NCBI GenBank assembly: GCA_905250885.1
Contig: CAJNOQ010001826.1
Location: forward strand, 1 to 28,217
DNA from: Didymodactylos carnosus
Taxonomy: Eukaryota; Rotifera; Eurotatoria; Philodinida; Philodinidae
Direction: 5' to 3'
Length of the DNA: 28,217 nucleotides
A program made the translations under genes and the position numbers. This document shows positions 1 to 9,760 of the stretch, in pieces; positions within the stretch are counted from its first letter, which is position 1; the number at the start of each line of letters is the position of its first letter. A model generated the notes under the pieces. The model was not told where the DNA came from. It was given only the letters and a program-made list of their open reading frames with translations, and searched no databases.

Positions 1-1982
1 TCGTCATACGGAATCTCAGTCATACACATCAATTCCATTTTAGATGAGCATTAATTTGGTATATAATACATTTTTATATCATCTGTAGTTTCAGCTCTAC
101 CCCCCTGGAAAAATATTATTTCCAACCATGTAGAAAGCATCTGTTTGCTGCCAATTTGATCTTTCTACAGTCTCTACTCCTTCTATTTCAAGTTTCATTC
201 CTTCTCATCAAACATGATGAAAAAGTATTCTCGAGCGTAGCAATGAGTTCATGGTCAAACTTCCTATTAAAGAAGTAAAAAGACAGTGGATGAGAGGTAA
301 TGAAAACGACTTCTTTCTAATTCTCATCTAACTTTGATTTATGAATTGTTTAGCTATTTGGGAATATTAGCAATGATTGAAAAGTCATTAGTTATCTATT
401 TGCAAGAATACCTTTTAAGTAAAAAAAAGTTTTATGTGATAATCAAACTAATTTTGTACTAGTTACTCTGTAACTAATTGCCCTGTTTTCAGTGTGACAA
501 GTTATGTGATCGCTTGCACAATGTGGTCTATATTGGCATCAAGAACAAAAATTAATGAATGAATATGTTGCACTCAATTTAACAACAAAATAGTCTTGTC
601 TGACGCTTCGTTACCGAAAAATATGCTAATTCATAGGTCCTGCTGACAGAAAAATTACTTTATGGACAGGATGTTATCAGTTTACTGAATCTAGTTTGGA
701 GCCTCTATTATAAAGTCATACAACTTTTGGTGTCAACATTACTAAAAGCTATTTGACGTCTCAGGAGATCAGAAAAGTTTAGTCCACTAACCAACATCAT
801 GGGCGTTGCATTATTCAGTCAAAATTCACCGGATTCAAAGGATTTTTAAAAATTCTTCCCACCAAAACTTTTGAAGCCTTTTTAGAAAACTTTGAAAACC
901 TCTGATATCGTTGAAAGCAATGCAGATTCTTATTACAAACAATATGGGCTACGCAGCCATATGCTCATCTCTACACCTACTTTTTATTAAAATTTGAAAT
1001 TTCTAACAGACTTGACTAATTTGGCGTTGATTAAATTTTCTATAAAAGTTTGCAATAAATATTCAATATGTCAAGCTATTTTAACTCCGTTCTAATCTAT
1101 TGCCTCGTACGTGTCGTTATTTCTCATAAGACAGTACGTAGTTAGATAATTAGTGTTTTATGAGAAATAACTAAAACCAAAGGTAGAATAAGTACATAGT
1201 AAGACAGAATGAGGTCATAGTAAATATAACAATTTCTTATAAATCGCATTCTTCGTATATACTACTAATAAGTCACAATGTTTCATTTGTAATGCTAACC
1301 TATGTTTAATTCTTATACACATACATCTGTTCACAGACGACCTATTATCTCTCTTTTTTGCCGTTTTTGTATCTTGCACACGAATTTTTTGTGACAAAAT
1401 CAATACTATAGAATAATTTCATTTCTTTTGTTAAAAAGTTTCAGACAACCGAGCTATTCAATGTTGTCTTCAAATTTGTTTTTCATATTGTCTCACATTC
1501 TCAACAACGAAGAGGATTAGCATATGCCGCATTGGTGTAACAATAATTCATTATAAAAAATTGTATTTTTAGCAATTAGTCGACAACGTATTTGCTTGAA
1601 ATATGTTGATCTAGTTTTGTTCCTATTATATCATTCTCTGATAAACTATTTTCAGCTAACTCTATTTTTTCTACTTTTATAACTACTCATAGCACCAGTG
1701 TATAGGTTACTGTGAATGAATTTAGATATGTTAAAAGAATATTCTGTTATTACAGATATTACTAGTAAAAGTTTGTGTGTGTTCACAATATATATCAAGT
1801 AAAAACGTTAAATCTGACAATGAAGATAGACGAATGTTTTGTATACAATAGACAAGATATCTCAACCGAAATATTATCAGTTCATTCAAAAATTTTCTTT
1901 CTCATTAGAATAATATTGTGCAAAGCTTCATTCTAAAGCATCGATCTCAATTTTTAATCTTAGTTATCGTTTTGAGTCAACA
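1..1982. other. Gene-poor stretch with no confident gene
   Basis: AT-rich sequence in which I cannot call a gene. At 188-316 both strands have short open stretches that read like protein. On the minus strand, an AG acceptor-like site near 317 precedes 42 open codons ending in a stop at 188. On the plus strand an open stretch from about 233 ends at a GT donor-like site near 299. They overlap and cannot both be real, and neither could be linked to a second exon in frame. At 492-560 the plus strand has a plausible acceptor (ttttcag) followed by about 22 open codons. No promoter or RNA gene was recognised. Confidence 0.5.
1116..1171. repeat. 14-bp perfect inverted repeat
   Basis: GTTATTTCTCATAA at 1116-1129 is exactly complementary to TTATGAGAAATAAC at 1158-1171, with a 28-nt spacer. 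It could form a hairpin or be the core of a decayed fold-back element. No target-site duplication was seen around it. Confidence 0.75.
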
Positions 1983-2468
1983 TTAATTTTTTAGAAAAGA
2001 AAATAATGCAGAATCTATTGATCGTGTAGCGGATATTGTTGAAGTTATAGACAATTTTAATGGTGGAGATGTTACAAATATTTGTCGAATACTCATATCT
2101 TTTTGTTCATATTTTCGTTTGCAGAATCGATAGGTTATCCATGCACAACATAACAGTGATGGAACAATAACAAGACCAAATATAGCCAAGATACCAGGAA
2201 ATACACCAAATTTGTATATTATAGATGACTGTTCGCTTGTTGTTAATGGACTCAATGCTGTAATATTGCTCCATTCCAGTGTTGTCAATGTATTCATCGA
2301 ACATTGTTTTTCTGATACAAAATAATAAATGATGATCTAAAAACCTAAACGAAAATTTTGTGCTTGGAAAATGTTTATTTTGGCAAAATATCGAGCAAAA
2401 AATTCGAATTTTATACTGTTTAATGAATCAAGAACAAGGTTACCTGGACAAATTGTTCGCACGTTCAT
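1983..2468 (-). CDS. Small single-pass membrane protein, two exons, function unknown
   Basis: Proposed exons are 2468-2444 and 2311-1983, separated by a 132-nt intron with a CAG|GTAACC donor and a ttgtatcag acceptor. Joining keeps frame and gives about 117 residues. The mature reading has a short N-terminal segment with two cysteines (C7, C12) and an N-glycosylation sequon (NIT, residues 24-26). A strong hydrophobic helix follows at about 43-67, then a basic stop-transfer run (RFCKRK, about 70-75) and a Ser/Thr-rich tail of about 42 residues. This arrangement suggests a type I or III plasma-membrane protein with its tail in the cytosol. No signal peptide is visible, so a further 5' exon is possible, although a stop codon lies directly upstream of the chosen ATG. 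No family was recognised. It could also be the last exons of a longer receptor gene whose 5' part was missed. Confidence 0.6.
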
Positions 2469-2968
2469 TCACATGTGAAACGGAGTTAATTATTTGTTAA
2501 TAGTATGACTCTAGAGCGAACTATTTTCAATAAATAAATATTTTGTTATACAACAGTGAGCCTTACAATGTTTTGCTCTTGAAATTAGCACTGGTATGTA
2601 TTTTTCATCTATTTGCGCAAAAAATAAATATTAAAATCATTGATCGATGTCATTCTTATTCAACGATAGACAAGTTTCCGTTCTGCTTGTAAAGTTCTAA
2701 GAGACGATAGGATTGCGCAATGAATCATCAAACAGAAAGAGAAAAAGTTTAATGCATATACATAGTTTACTATAACAGTTCGTACAAATTTTTTACAAAT
2801 GTACTGTCCATCATTGTAAATTTTTTCTCTTAAATGTTGACTGGCAACTGGTGCCTCGTTCGAGCAACCACGTTTTCTGATTACATTTGATTAAAGGCAT
2901 ATCTGAAACGACAGGAAGGTCAACAGGCAAAAATTTTGTCTGATTGCTTATGATTTGCTCAATTTTAG
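2469..2968. other. Intergenic region between divergently placed genes
   Basis: No coding exon was recognised. The gene to the left runs leftward and the one to the right runs rightward, so this 500-bp interval probably holds both promoters. No clear TATA box was seen. Its last bases (caattttag just before the ATG at 2969) look like a 3' splice site, suggesting an upstream untranslated exon or a trans-spliced leader. Confidence 0.5.
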
Positions 2969-3746
2969 ATGGAACAACTGTATCATTCTGAATGTACAAC
3001 AAGTTTGCAAAATTTAGCAAACAATTACTCGCGGGAAGATAAAGGGAAACAAAGTTGTGTTTTACTCTCGAGTGGCGCATTTAATCCAATTTGTAAAATT
3101 CACATTGCAAATTTGATACAAGCCAGACGATATCTTGAACGTGATTTTAACGTATTAGCTGGATTTTTATCTCCATCGCATGACGATTGGGTAAAACATA
3201 AAACAGCGAATAAGGATTGGATTAACTGTACAAATCGAATTAATTTATGTGAATTAGCCATTCGTGATGCAAAAGTAGAAAAATGGATTAGTGTTGATAA
3301 AGCTGAATACAATGGTAAGTAAGAGATTTCCTGTTTGTCCTAAAAAAATTAAGTTTTTTATCAAAAATTTAGCTGATTATTTTATTGATTTTCCTCAATT
3401 ATGTCACAGTTTGTTTTTGTACATAAATCGTTCGAGAATGGTAAGTGGAAGTAAGTTAATACGTGTGATCTACGTATGTGGTTTTAATCTTTATGATGAT
3501 TGTCAAACTTCGATACAAACACTACTCTCACCTGAATTGAATGTGGCTGTTATGCAAGGTGAAGAAACTGTCACGCAGTATTCGAAACAAGATTATCTAT
3601 GGTTTTTCGGTATGGATTACAGGCAATATTCAGAAGTGACAGAATTTTCTCAAATAAGAGAACGACTAGAACAGAAAAAAGCATGTGACAAAATTACATA
3701 TCCATCGGTTATCGATTACATCAAAACATTCTGTATTTGCATCTGA
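2969..3746 (+). CDS. NMNAT-like nicotinamide mononucleotide adenylyltransferase, divergent
   Basis: Exons 2969-3314 and 3373-3746 join in frame across a 58-nt GT-AG intron (AATG|GTAAGT, tttag acceptor) to give 239 residues, close to animal NMNATs (about 250-280). True NMNATs make NAD from NMN and ATP. Visible hallmarks are the N-terminal nucleotide-binding strand and loop (VLLSSGAFNPI at 31-41), matching the family's GSFNPI-x2-3-H signature, with H45 kept. Next come a GFLSPSHDDW segment matching the family's G-x-I-S-P motif, a CELA helix and a WISVD strand. The C-terminal part retains FSQIRERL, at the position of the ISSTxIR motif, then YPSVIDYIK, matching the family's last helix. Deviations: cysteine (C42) replaces the usual Thr/His of the T/HxxH pair; the ISST serines and threonine are mostly lost; the middle insertion is short. 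It may be a paralogue with altered activity rather than the housekeeping enzyme. The ATG directly follows an acceptor-like ttttag. Confidence 0.82.
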
Positions 3747-4077
3747 TGATTTCTATTCTTTTTCTTCGTACGCGTCTTAACTGTTGTCTTATATAAGTTA
3801 TTTTAATATTTGTTATTTTGTTTTGAAAACTATTGTTTCATAACATTAGTGATTTATAGTGAAAAATTGATAAAAATAGAATGTTGAATGTAATCATTCT
3901 AACTAGTGTCCGTTAGCTCTAAGATCCATGCAAAAAAACATTTTTTCTACGCTAACAAAAGATTTGATTTAAACATTATTATAGAAGAAACAGTAGTCAA
4001 ATCGGGCTATGCCCATTGCATGACACTCGCAACAGATTTAACACATAGGCTAAATTATTTGATTTTTAAATTATGTG
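3747..4077. other. Intergenic gap between convergent genes
   Basis: This is the shared 3' side of the rightward NMNAT-like gene and the leftward small membrane or GPI protein gene. It should contain both 3' untranslated regions. I see no AATAAA that I would commit to and no other feature. Confidence 0.5.
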
Positions 4078-4461
4078 TCAAATAGACTTTGCCAAAAAAC
4101 CAGCAATAATAATAACATACGAGAGACAAGATCCACGAAAAAAGGACAACAAGCGTTTAGAATACAATGCAGTGTTGATATTTATTGCATCTTTGTGACT
4201 TGTTTCTTCACGGCTAAGTGATTTATCTTGTGAATAGAATGATACAGACACATTTTCAATTAAGAACACATTATCGGCCATTGAGCGTAAGTGTCTTCCA
4301 GAAAACTGAAACTTTTCCGCTTTAGGATTGAACTGAACTACCTAAAAATGTATAATACTACCTAAAGTTTGAGGAGAACCGGCGTATAATTTACTATAAC
4401 GTTGGATTAAATTCCAGCTAATGAATACAACTGCAACTATAGCAAACTCGAACAATACCAT
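4078..4461 (-). CDS. Small protein with signal-peptide-like and GPI-like ends
   Basis: Proposed exons are 4461-4395 and 4337-4078, with a 57-nt intron (A|GTAAAT donor, ttaggtag acceptor), giving 108 residues. Residues 1-18 form a hydrophobic N-terminus (MVLFEFAIVAVVFISW), compatible with a signal peptide or anchor. The middle, with segments such as QFNPKAEKFQF and LIENVSVSFY, looks like alternating beta strands, then a charged Ser/Glu/Asp stretch. The last 17 residues are hydrophobic (SCLSYVIIIAGF) and end almost at the stop, as in GPI-anchor signals or tail anchors. The intron is needed: straight read-through meets TAG at 4344-4342, whereas removing 57 nt restores frame and matches the size of other local introns. 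The intron also holds a 20-nt period duplication that offers alternative acceptors. I recognise no family. If the splice is wrong, this is a pseudogene broken by that stop. Confidence 0.5.
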
Positions 4462-5080
4462 CACTATTATATTATATTTTCTTATGTGTTACTCGATGAC
4501 ACTTGTTGTTCACTTAAATAATTTATTTCGTCAATTATTGATTTGTTGAGAGGTAACACGAAAGCATGTTTGTTTGCATTATTCGATTGCATAACAAAGG
4601 GGTGAGTGCCTGTCTAAAACGAAATGGATAAATGCTTTCGTTAAGCTCTCCAAACGCTCGGTCCCTCTCCGTCTAACTGAAATGTTCGTTTTATCTACCG
4701 AAAAACCGACTTGGTTGTTCATATTGAATGTTATACAATGACATAGCATTGTTATATATTCGATGCATTTGAGCGACAACCGATCGCGAAATTCTGCTGA
4801 CCTCTCTCTGGTGGTCGCTGGAGCGGTTGGCCTACTCTTCATACGAGGGGTCTCCACTCGTAGCAGTGTACTAAAGTCGAAACAAGTCAATCTCTGAAAT
4901 AAAAGTTAAAGAGTGCACGCTCGCTCGTTGAACAAAAAGAGATAGTTTGATTGAAACACGCATTTTTAAAGATGTAGAAAGGAGATTGGAGAGGAATCCA
5001 GGGTCCAGAGATACTAATATCAATGAATTAAATAGACAATATTCGAAAAAAACAAAATATAAACAATAATGACACTTACT
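4462..5080 (-). other. Possible 5' leader exons and intron of the small secreted/GPI gene
   Basis: On the minus strand a strong donor (AAAA|GTAAGT) at 5080/5079 pairs with a strong acceptor (cttttatttcag) ending at 4894, defining a 186-nt intron. The exon from 4893 runs toward the ATG at 4461. It contains an 87-codon open frame starting at the ATG near 4845 and ending at 4579. That frame is Arg/Thr-rich and unrecognised; it may be an upstream ORF or a separate small protein. The link to the 4461 start is inferred from order and strand only. Confidence 0.35.
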
Positions 5081-5151
5081 TTTCTTGTTTCGTTGATAGT
5101 ACTAGTCGAAAAAAAATTCAAATGAAGTGGAGTAGACAAATGCATCGAGCA

Positions 5152-5157
5152 TTTATA
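5152..5157 (-). promoter_or_regulatory. Candidate TATA box for the minus-strand small gene
   Basis: TATAAA on the minus strand (tttata on plus), about 70 bp upstream of the strong splice donor at 5080. The spacing would allow a short untranslated first exon starting near 5125. TATAAA is frequent by chance in DNA this AT-rich, so support is positional only. Confidence 0.3.
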
Positions 5158-5857
5158 GGTTTGAAATATAAACAAGAAAATGGAATATAGCAGTGAAAAT
5201 TTTATTGTAATCTGTCTATTGGATATGTTTTACGGATTCATCCGTGATTGGTTTACTTGCTCCAAAATATTTTTTATGCTGTTCTTTTTTCGTTTTTCTT
5301 TTTCCAAATATTTCTATTCTTTTATTTACAGACATATTGAAAGAGAGAAGATTTATTTTCGTTTTTCTTTTCGTTCGCATGAAGAATCTTCGAAAGTAGT
5401 GGTAAACAGACAATCAAACATATCAGACTTGTGATGAAAAACAATATGTATCTGTGTATTTAAATATTAACTTGCAGTTGGGTCTGGTTATCGTACTGTT
5501 TGTTTTCTAAAATATTCAACATTGGTAAACGCTCTTTTATCAGACACGTTTTATATACAGATGCATATTATGTGGATGTACTCAAGGACATTTAGTACTG
5601 ATGCTCATTCTGGTATTGAGATGCTTCAAAATTGCGGTTTTGTTACAAAACATATTTCAGCCATTGAATCAAATATAAGAATGGTGAAATTTAGACACGA
5701 GATTATTTAGTGGAAGGAGAAAGATAATCCTTCGCATCCTCAAAAAGTGTCATTTAAAAAGAGGTACTTTAATCAACGATAAAAATGAAGTTCTTCAAGC
5801 GTTTCATTCCGTACTTCTATTCGGAAAGAACAATTCATCAATAATAATAAAAATTGT

Positions 5858-5930
5858 CCCGACCCCGTCTGTCTCACCAGATGGGTCAGACGGCATGGTA
5901 TTCGGGGCTGCCCCGCAGGAGTCTATCACA
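5858..5930. repeat. GC-rich double-hairpin island
   Basis: Within AT-rich DNA this 70-nt block is GC-rich and folds twice. CCGTCTG at 5865-5871 pairs with CAGACGG at 5887-5893, and CGGGG at 5903-5907 pairs with CCCCG at 5911-5915 over a 3-nt loop. It resembles neither a tRNA nor an rRNA that I recognise. It could be the end of a decayed mobile element or a small structured RNA. Confidence 0.5.
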
Positions 5931-5993
5931 CGGTCGTATATCCGATAGCTATGATTGTCATAAATGAAAACAAAATGTAAAGAAAATTTTTCA

Positions 5994-6110
5994 TTTAAGA
6001 TCTCGGAACAACATGAGTGGGTTCACTCAAGATCTTGAAATTTCTGTTCTCAAGGTCATGACTTCTTGTTGTTTTTTTCAAGATCTTAGGTGCAAGAAGT
6101 TTCACTAGTG
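5994..6110. repeat. Repeated AAGATCTT-containing block
   Basis: The motif AAGATCT recurs three times (near 5998, 6029 and 6091), twice as the palindromic CAAGATCTT. Short inverted segments around it suggest a small fold-back element. A block near 23.7 kb carries the same GATCTTAGG words. Confidence 0.4.
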
Positions 6111-6976
6111 TAAAACATTCGTAATTTGATATGAATCTAAACTAGGTTCTACGGATCGCTTGGAGATATCCAAAGTGGGAATATATCTCTAATATATTCT
6201 TCATAAAAAATCAGCTGTATTTGGCAAGTTTCGTTATCAGCGCATGATGTCCTTTGTTTTATCAAAAACAACGATATCTATCTGTTACTGCATCAGAAAG
6301 TCTGCATAGATGTTCTTATCCCTTCTCGAGTAAACATTTTGCTCCAACTGTCTGAATATTTTATTTTCTCGGTCCTATTTCAATATGTTGACAAAATGTT
6401 TCCATTCAGTCCCACCAATATTTAGTCCCTCGTTGTTCAGTCCTAATTAAAGTCAAAAGATTAGCATTGTTGTAAAAAAATTGCTCTAATTGCTGCTTAT
6501 CTAAAAGAATTGCTCATCTCCTATTATTGTTAGAAGACCGAAAGTTTTCTAGACACCCTCGGAAGACTTCTAGATAGCATAAAACAAATCACTCGCTGTT
6601 ACATACAGACGATCACTCAGAAATCGATAGAAACATGAAATTGGCCTAAATGGATCTTCTAGAATTAACTAGATTGACTTGCCTCTATGATTACTTGATT
6701 TGATTAATATATATGGCTTTCGGTTCATTGTTCTACTTGCGATTTTTTTTCCACCTAACGTAACACTGTAAAGTTGCGTCCTCTATTAGCGTTATCTTTT
6801 TATCATTTATTGTTTCTTCTGTTTTAGAGATCTCGTCTTCCTCTTGTTTTAGTCTTCTGCGACATATTAATGAATAACATTCATGCTCTCCGCTTCGTTC
6901 TCATGCTTGGCTTATCCATGGAATATCTGTCAGCCATTTTTCCGTATTTTGCACACAGACAGACACCGTTTTGTAA

Positions 6977-7000
6977 TATAAGACCCTCGACTAAAGTCAA
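6977..7000. repeat. Dispersed hairpin CCCT..ACTAAAGT..AGGG, copy 1
   Basis: The sequence ccctcgactaaagtcaaggg forms an imperfect hairpin with an AA loop. A related copy lies at 11450-11469. Flanks are similar too (TAATA or ATAAGA before, CCTTA or CTTA after), pointing to a dispersed element end. Confidence 0.4.
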
Positions 7001-7742
7001 GGGAAAACCTAATCTTATCGCTACGAAACGCTGGCCTACTGTCCGTATGTTTGGAGGAGAGTCGCATGTTGATTATTTAGATCCACTAATGATTCTGTGA
7101 TAATTTGGAGAGCTGAAGTTACTGTCGCACATTTGTGAAACTAAACAATTTAATTTATACTAAAACTAGAATGTAGGTTGGTTGACAACAAAAATTAAAA
7201 TGATAAGATATCAAATTGAGAGTAATAGTCTACGCTGTATGAATGAACCAATATTATTTTAAGATGAAATGTATCAAGAGGAATTTGTGTGTTAATACTA
7301 TTGTACTATTACTAACACATGATCTAACAATTTCAAATTAGAAAACTGAAAAAAATGAGGTTAACACGATATTCACAGCACCTTTAGAATCTTTAGCATT
7401 TACCTATAGTAACCACTTATAGGAAAACAACAGCCAGCACTGCATCATTTATCGTCACAATTGATTTGAAATTGAGGTGTGATCATCTATTATTTTAATA
7501 TATTACTCTCAAATTTATCGAAGTTGAAATGTTTACTGTTCTCTCATCCATTTTTCGTCGATAAATCTCAGGAAAAAAAGAACTGATCATCAATGAAATA
7601 GATTAATTAGTTTTACATATTAGTTAAACAAATACATCTAAGACTCTAAACAATTTTTCGTCATAAGACTCATAATATTTCTTATTGGATAGTTTTGTAG
7701 AGAATCTATAATTATTTTTAATTGGACTTTAGATTATAACGA

Positions 7743-8258
7743 ATGGAAGCATCTAATACAAATACAAGCTGGAAAGACAAACCACCCTACGCTTTTACGG
7801 GTGAAAGTAAATCGTTTAAGGCCAAATATTCTGCTCAATGTTATTGTGGTAGTGTTCAATACGAGATCAATGATGATCCTGTCGATTCCACTTATTGCCA
7901 TTGTAAAGGATGTCAACGGCTACAAGGTGCTCCATTACAATGGGCCAGCATTTTTCACAAATCTTCGATTCGTTTTACAAAAGGTGTAGATCAGTTGATC
8001 TTCTATAATAATTCAACTAATAAACAAACACATGAGTTACCATGTAAGGTTTATTGTCGAGATTGCCGTACACCGTTAGCTGATGAAGGTCGGAATATGT
8101 GGTTGGCATTTCCGATGTTATTCAAACAATTTGATGAAATGAAAGAAAAACTAAGACCATCGTGTCATCTATTCTATGGACAAAGATGCGTGGACATCAA
8201 AGATGGACTACCGAAATTTGAAGGACATAAAAATAAATCACAACAAATTCAAGAATAA
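7743..8258 (+). CDS. GFA / CENP-V domain zinc protein (DUF636 family)
   Basis: Intronless 171-residue protein of the family named after glutathione-dependent formaldehyde-activating enzyme (Gfa). Members bind zinc; the name reflects Gfa's glutathione-formaldehyde chemistry, but most eukaryotic members have no tested activity. The zinc-binding cysteine groups are all visible: C33-Y-C35-G, then C52-H-C54-x2-C57, then C105-x2-C108. Between them lies the typical W/F-rich beta core (QWASIF at 66-71, IRF at 76-78). The N-terminal KPPYAF and the RNMWLAFPMLF stretch at 117-127 suit a stand-alone single-domain subgroup seen in fungi and some invertebrates. Length is typical. The ATG at 7743 is preceded by a stop and by actttag, which could be a trans-splice acceptor. 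No introns and a patchy family distribution are compatible with old horizontal acquisition, but base composition matches the surroundings. Probably cytosolic; no targeting signal is visible. Confidence 0.92.
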   Translation: MEASNTNTSWKDKPPYAFTGESKSFKAKYSAQCYCGSVQYEINDDPVDSTYCHCKGCQRLQGAPLQWASIFHKSSIRFTKGVDQLIFYNNSTNKQTHELPCKVYCRDCRTPLADEGRNMWLAFPMLFKQFDEMKEKLRPSCHLFYGQRCVDIKDGLPKFEGHKNKSQQIQE

Positions 8259-8288
8259 ACTGGACGATTATCATTGTACTCAGCTTCT

Positions 8289-8294
8289 AATAAA
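8289..8294 (+). terminator. Poly(A) signal candidate for the GFA gene
   Basis: AATAAA lies 30 bases after the GFA stop codon, an ordinary position for a compact animal gene's polyadenylation signal. Confidence 0.45.
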
Positions 8295-8647
8295 AACGGA
8301 ATGCTGTTGCCATTAAGAATATTTTTAGTAGACAAGTCATATGCCAAGGCTGGTATCGACGTCTTTAAAGCTTCGATCTATTTTTGAAACAAAAATCAAT
8401 AGTTTAATCAAAAAAGCTTCTAATATCAACGTATGATTGTTGTTTTTCTCACCACTCCATTTATAATACATATTCGCATTCGATCAGATAAAGGAACTAT
8501 AAGTTTCACGGTGATCTTTGACCCCAAACGGGATATGCACGAGCTGGTAATCCCCTTTTCTTTAGACCTTTTTAAAAATATTTTGAGTTTTGAGTTTACT
8601 ACTGTACATTGTAGAATAAAGTGTCCTTTACAAAATAAGCTATCCGG
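8295..8647. other. Left flank of the large fold-back, probably repetitive
   Basis: No gene is supported. A 75-codon open frame (8433-8660) runs straight into the inverted repeat and its end is set by the repeat arm, so it is probably not a protein gene. The wording gtgatctttgaccccaaacg with its GC-richer neighbourhood suggests old mobile-element sequence. Confidence 0.4.
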
Positions 8648-9106
8648 GACCTTCCGTTGAGAAGATATACGAATTTTTTAAAGTGTGTTACTTTACGCGG
8701 AAAAAATCCTATATTTTTACTTTCGAAACTTTTTTCTCATCCATTCAGTATTTGACTTTTCAAACAGTAAGTCTTGCAGAGTAAAGGTTTTTCTACAAAA
8801 TGAGATGTCTCTCAGCTCTCCACCATGTTTTCTAATAGAATTATGCTCATTTTGCTGAAAGCCTTTGAAAAAAATCACATTTGTGATATAACGTCCAAAT
8901 TGATCATAACTCTATTAGAAAACATGGTGGAGAGCTGAGAGACATCTCATTTTGTAGAAAAACCTTTACTCTGCAAGACTTACTGTTTGAAAAGTTTATC
9001 AAATACTGAATGGATGAGAAAAAAGTTTCGAAAGTAAAAATATAGGATTTTTTCCGCGTAAAGTAACACACTTTAAAAAATTCGTATATCTTCTCAACGG
9101 AAGGTC
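8648..9106. repeat. Near-perfect 0.2-kb inverted duplication (fold-back)
   Basis: The left arm at 8648-8849 and right arm at 8901-9106 are reverse complements over about 202 aligned bases. I see two substitutions near the inner end and one 4-nt indel (TAAA, present only on the right). The spacer is 51 nt. Transcription across it would give a long double-stranded hairpin. No terminal target duplication could be seen, so it may be a fold-back transposon, a local inverted duplication or an assembly artefact. Open frames of 60-75 codons on both strands are shadows of the same repeat. Confidence 0.95.
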
Positions 9107-9760
9107 TGACGGTGCACATTAGGTTTCGACAATATATACACCACTGGATAGAGCAAGTTTTCCTCTACAAGTTCATACATATCCCTTTTGGAGTCTAAAA
9201 CTTATAGTCGCCAGCTATACGCTGATATCGGACTAAACAACAAGTTGAACGAAAGGAATAAATGCAAAATACTTGTTATATTCATTTCATCTCCCTTTTT
9301 TTCTTGATAGGATTGCTAAGGTTTTTTTGAACAATAAATAACATTATTCTAGCTCAAATAGTATACTCGTAAAGTGCATCTAAACAATTTGCAAAGTATC
9401 AATACCAGATGTTTAAAAGAACGTTTAATATTATTAGTTTCTGGATGAAATTTACCTTTGTCAAAAGTAGTTTACAATAAATAAATTGTCCAAACTTCAA
9501 ATTGAATGTAGTGAGGAATTCTAGGATATATATTTATATGGGCATCTATAAGATGGAGGATGGAAGACTGATAATTTATTTTATTCAAATAGAACTTAAA
9601 ATGCGAGAAATCAATTCTTAATTGTACTTTAGTTGTTAGATAATGTAGTTTGACGTGCGCGACAGATCTCGTTTTTTAAATATTCAAAAAGGATCAATAG
9701 TTAGCTTCACAAACATGTGTAAATTATATAAGAATTAAACATGAGCTCGAATACTACTAA
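9107..9760. other. No feature recognised
   Basis: AT-rich sequence between the fold-back and the RING relic. No BIR domain or other upstream exon of an IAP-like gene was found here. Confidence 0.5.

Larger units (their letters stand above)
5158..7742. other. Long stretch without a confident gene
   Basis: Apart from the hairpins and repeats listed separately, no gene is supported. A 76-codon ORF at 6870-7100 has a true ATG but contains a dispersed hairpin sequence and matches no family I know. A 62-codon ORF at 5522-5710 and an 84-codon ORF at 5180-5434 are dominated by AT-rich, Phe-rich translation and are probably chance. Confidence 0.5.

Noticed and set aside
188..316. Last exon of a minus-strand gene (segment FDHELIATLENTF)
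   Set aside because: Protein-like, but the antisense strand is equally protein-like and no partner exon could be joined in frame.
4579..4890. 103-codon minus-strand ORF treated as a main protein
   Set aside because: Its first codon is TTG, so the true ATG-initiated frame is 87 codons. I kept it only as a possible upstream ORF in a leader exon.
5180..5434. 84-codon plus-strand ORF with apparent membrane segment
   Set aside because: Phe-rich translation of a T-rich tract; no start context, splice sites or similarity to anything I know.
5858..5930. tRNA or other known structural RNA at the GC-rich island
   Set aside because: Two hairpins are present but no cloverleaf, no T-loop consensus and no acceptor stem.
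8904..9119. 71-codon minus-strand ORF, with its mirror on the plus strand
   Set aside because: Both are by-products of the inverted duplication and have no codon bias or motif.
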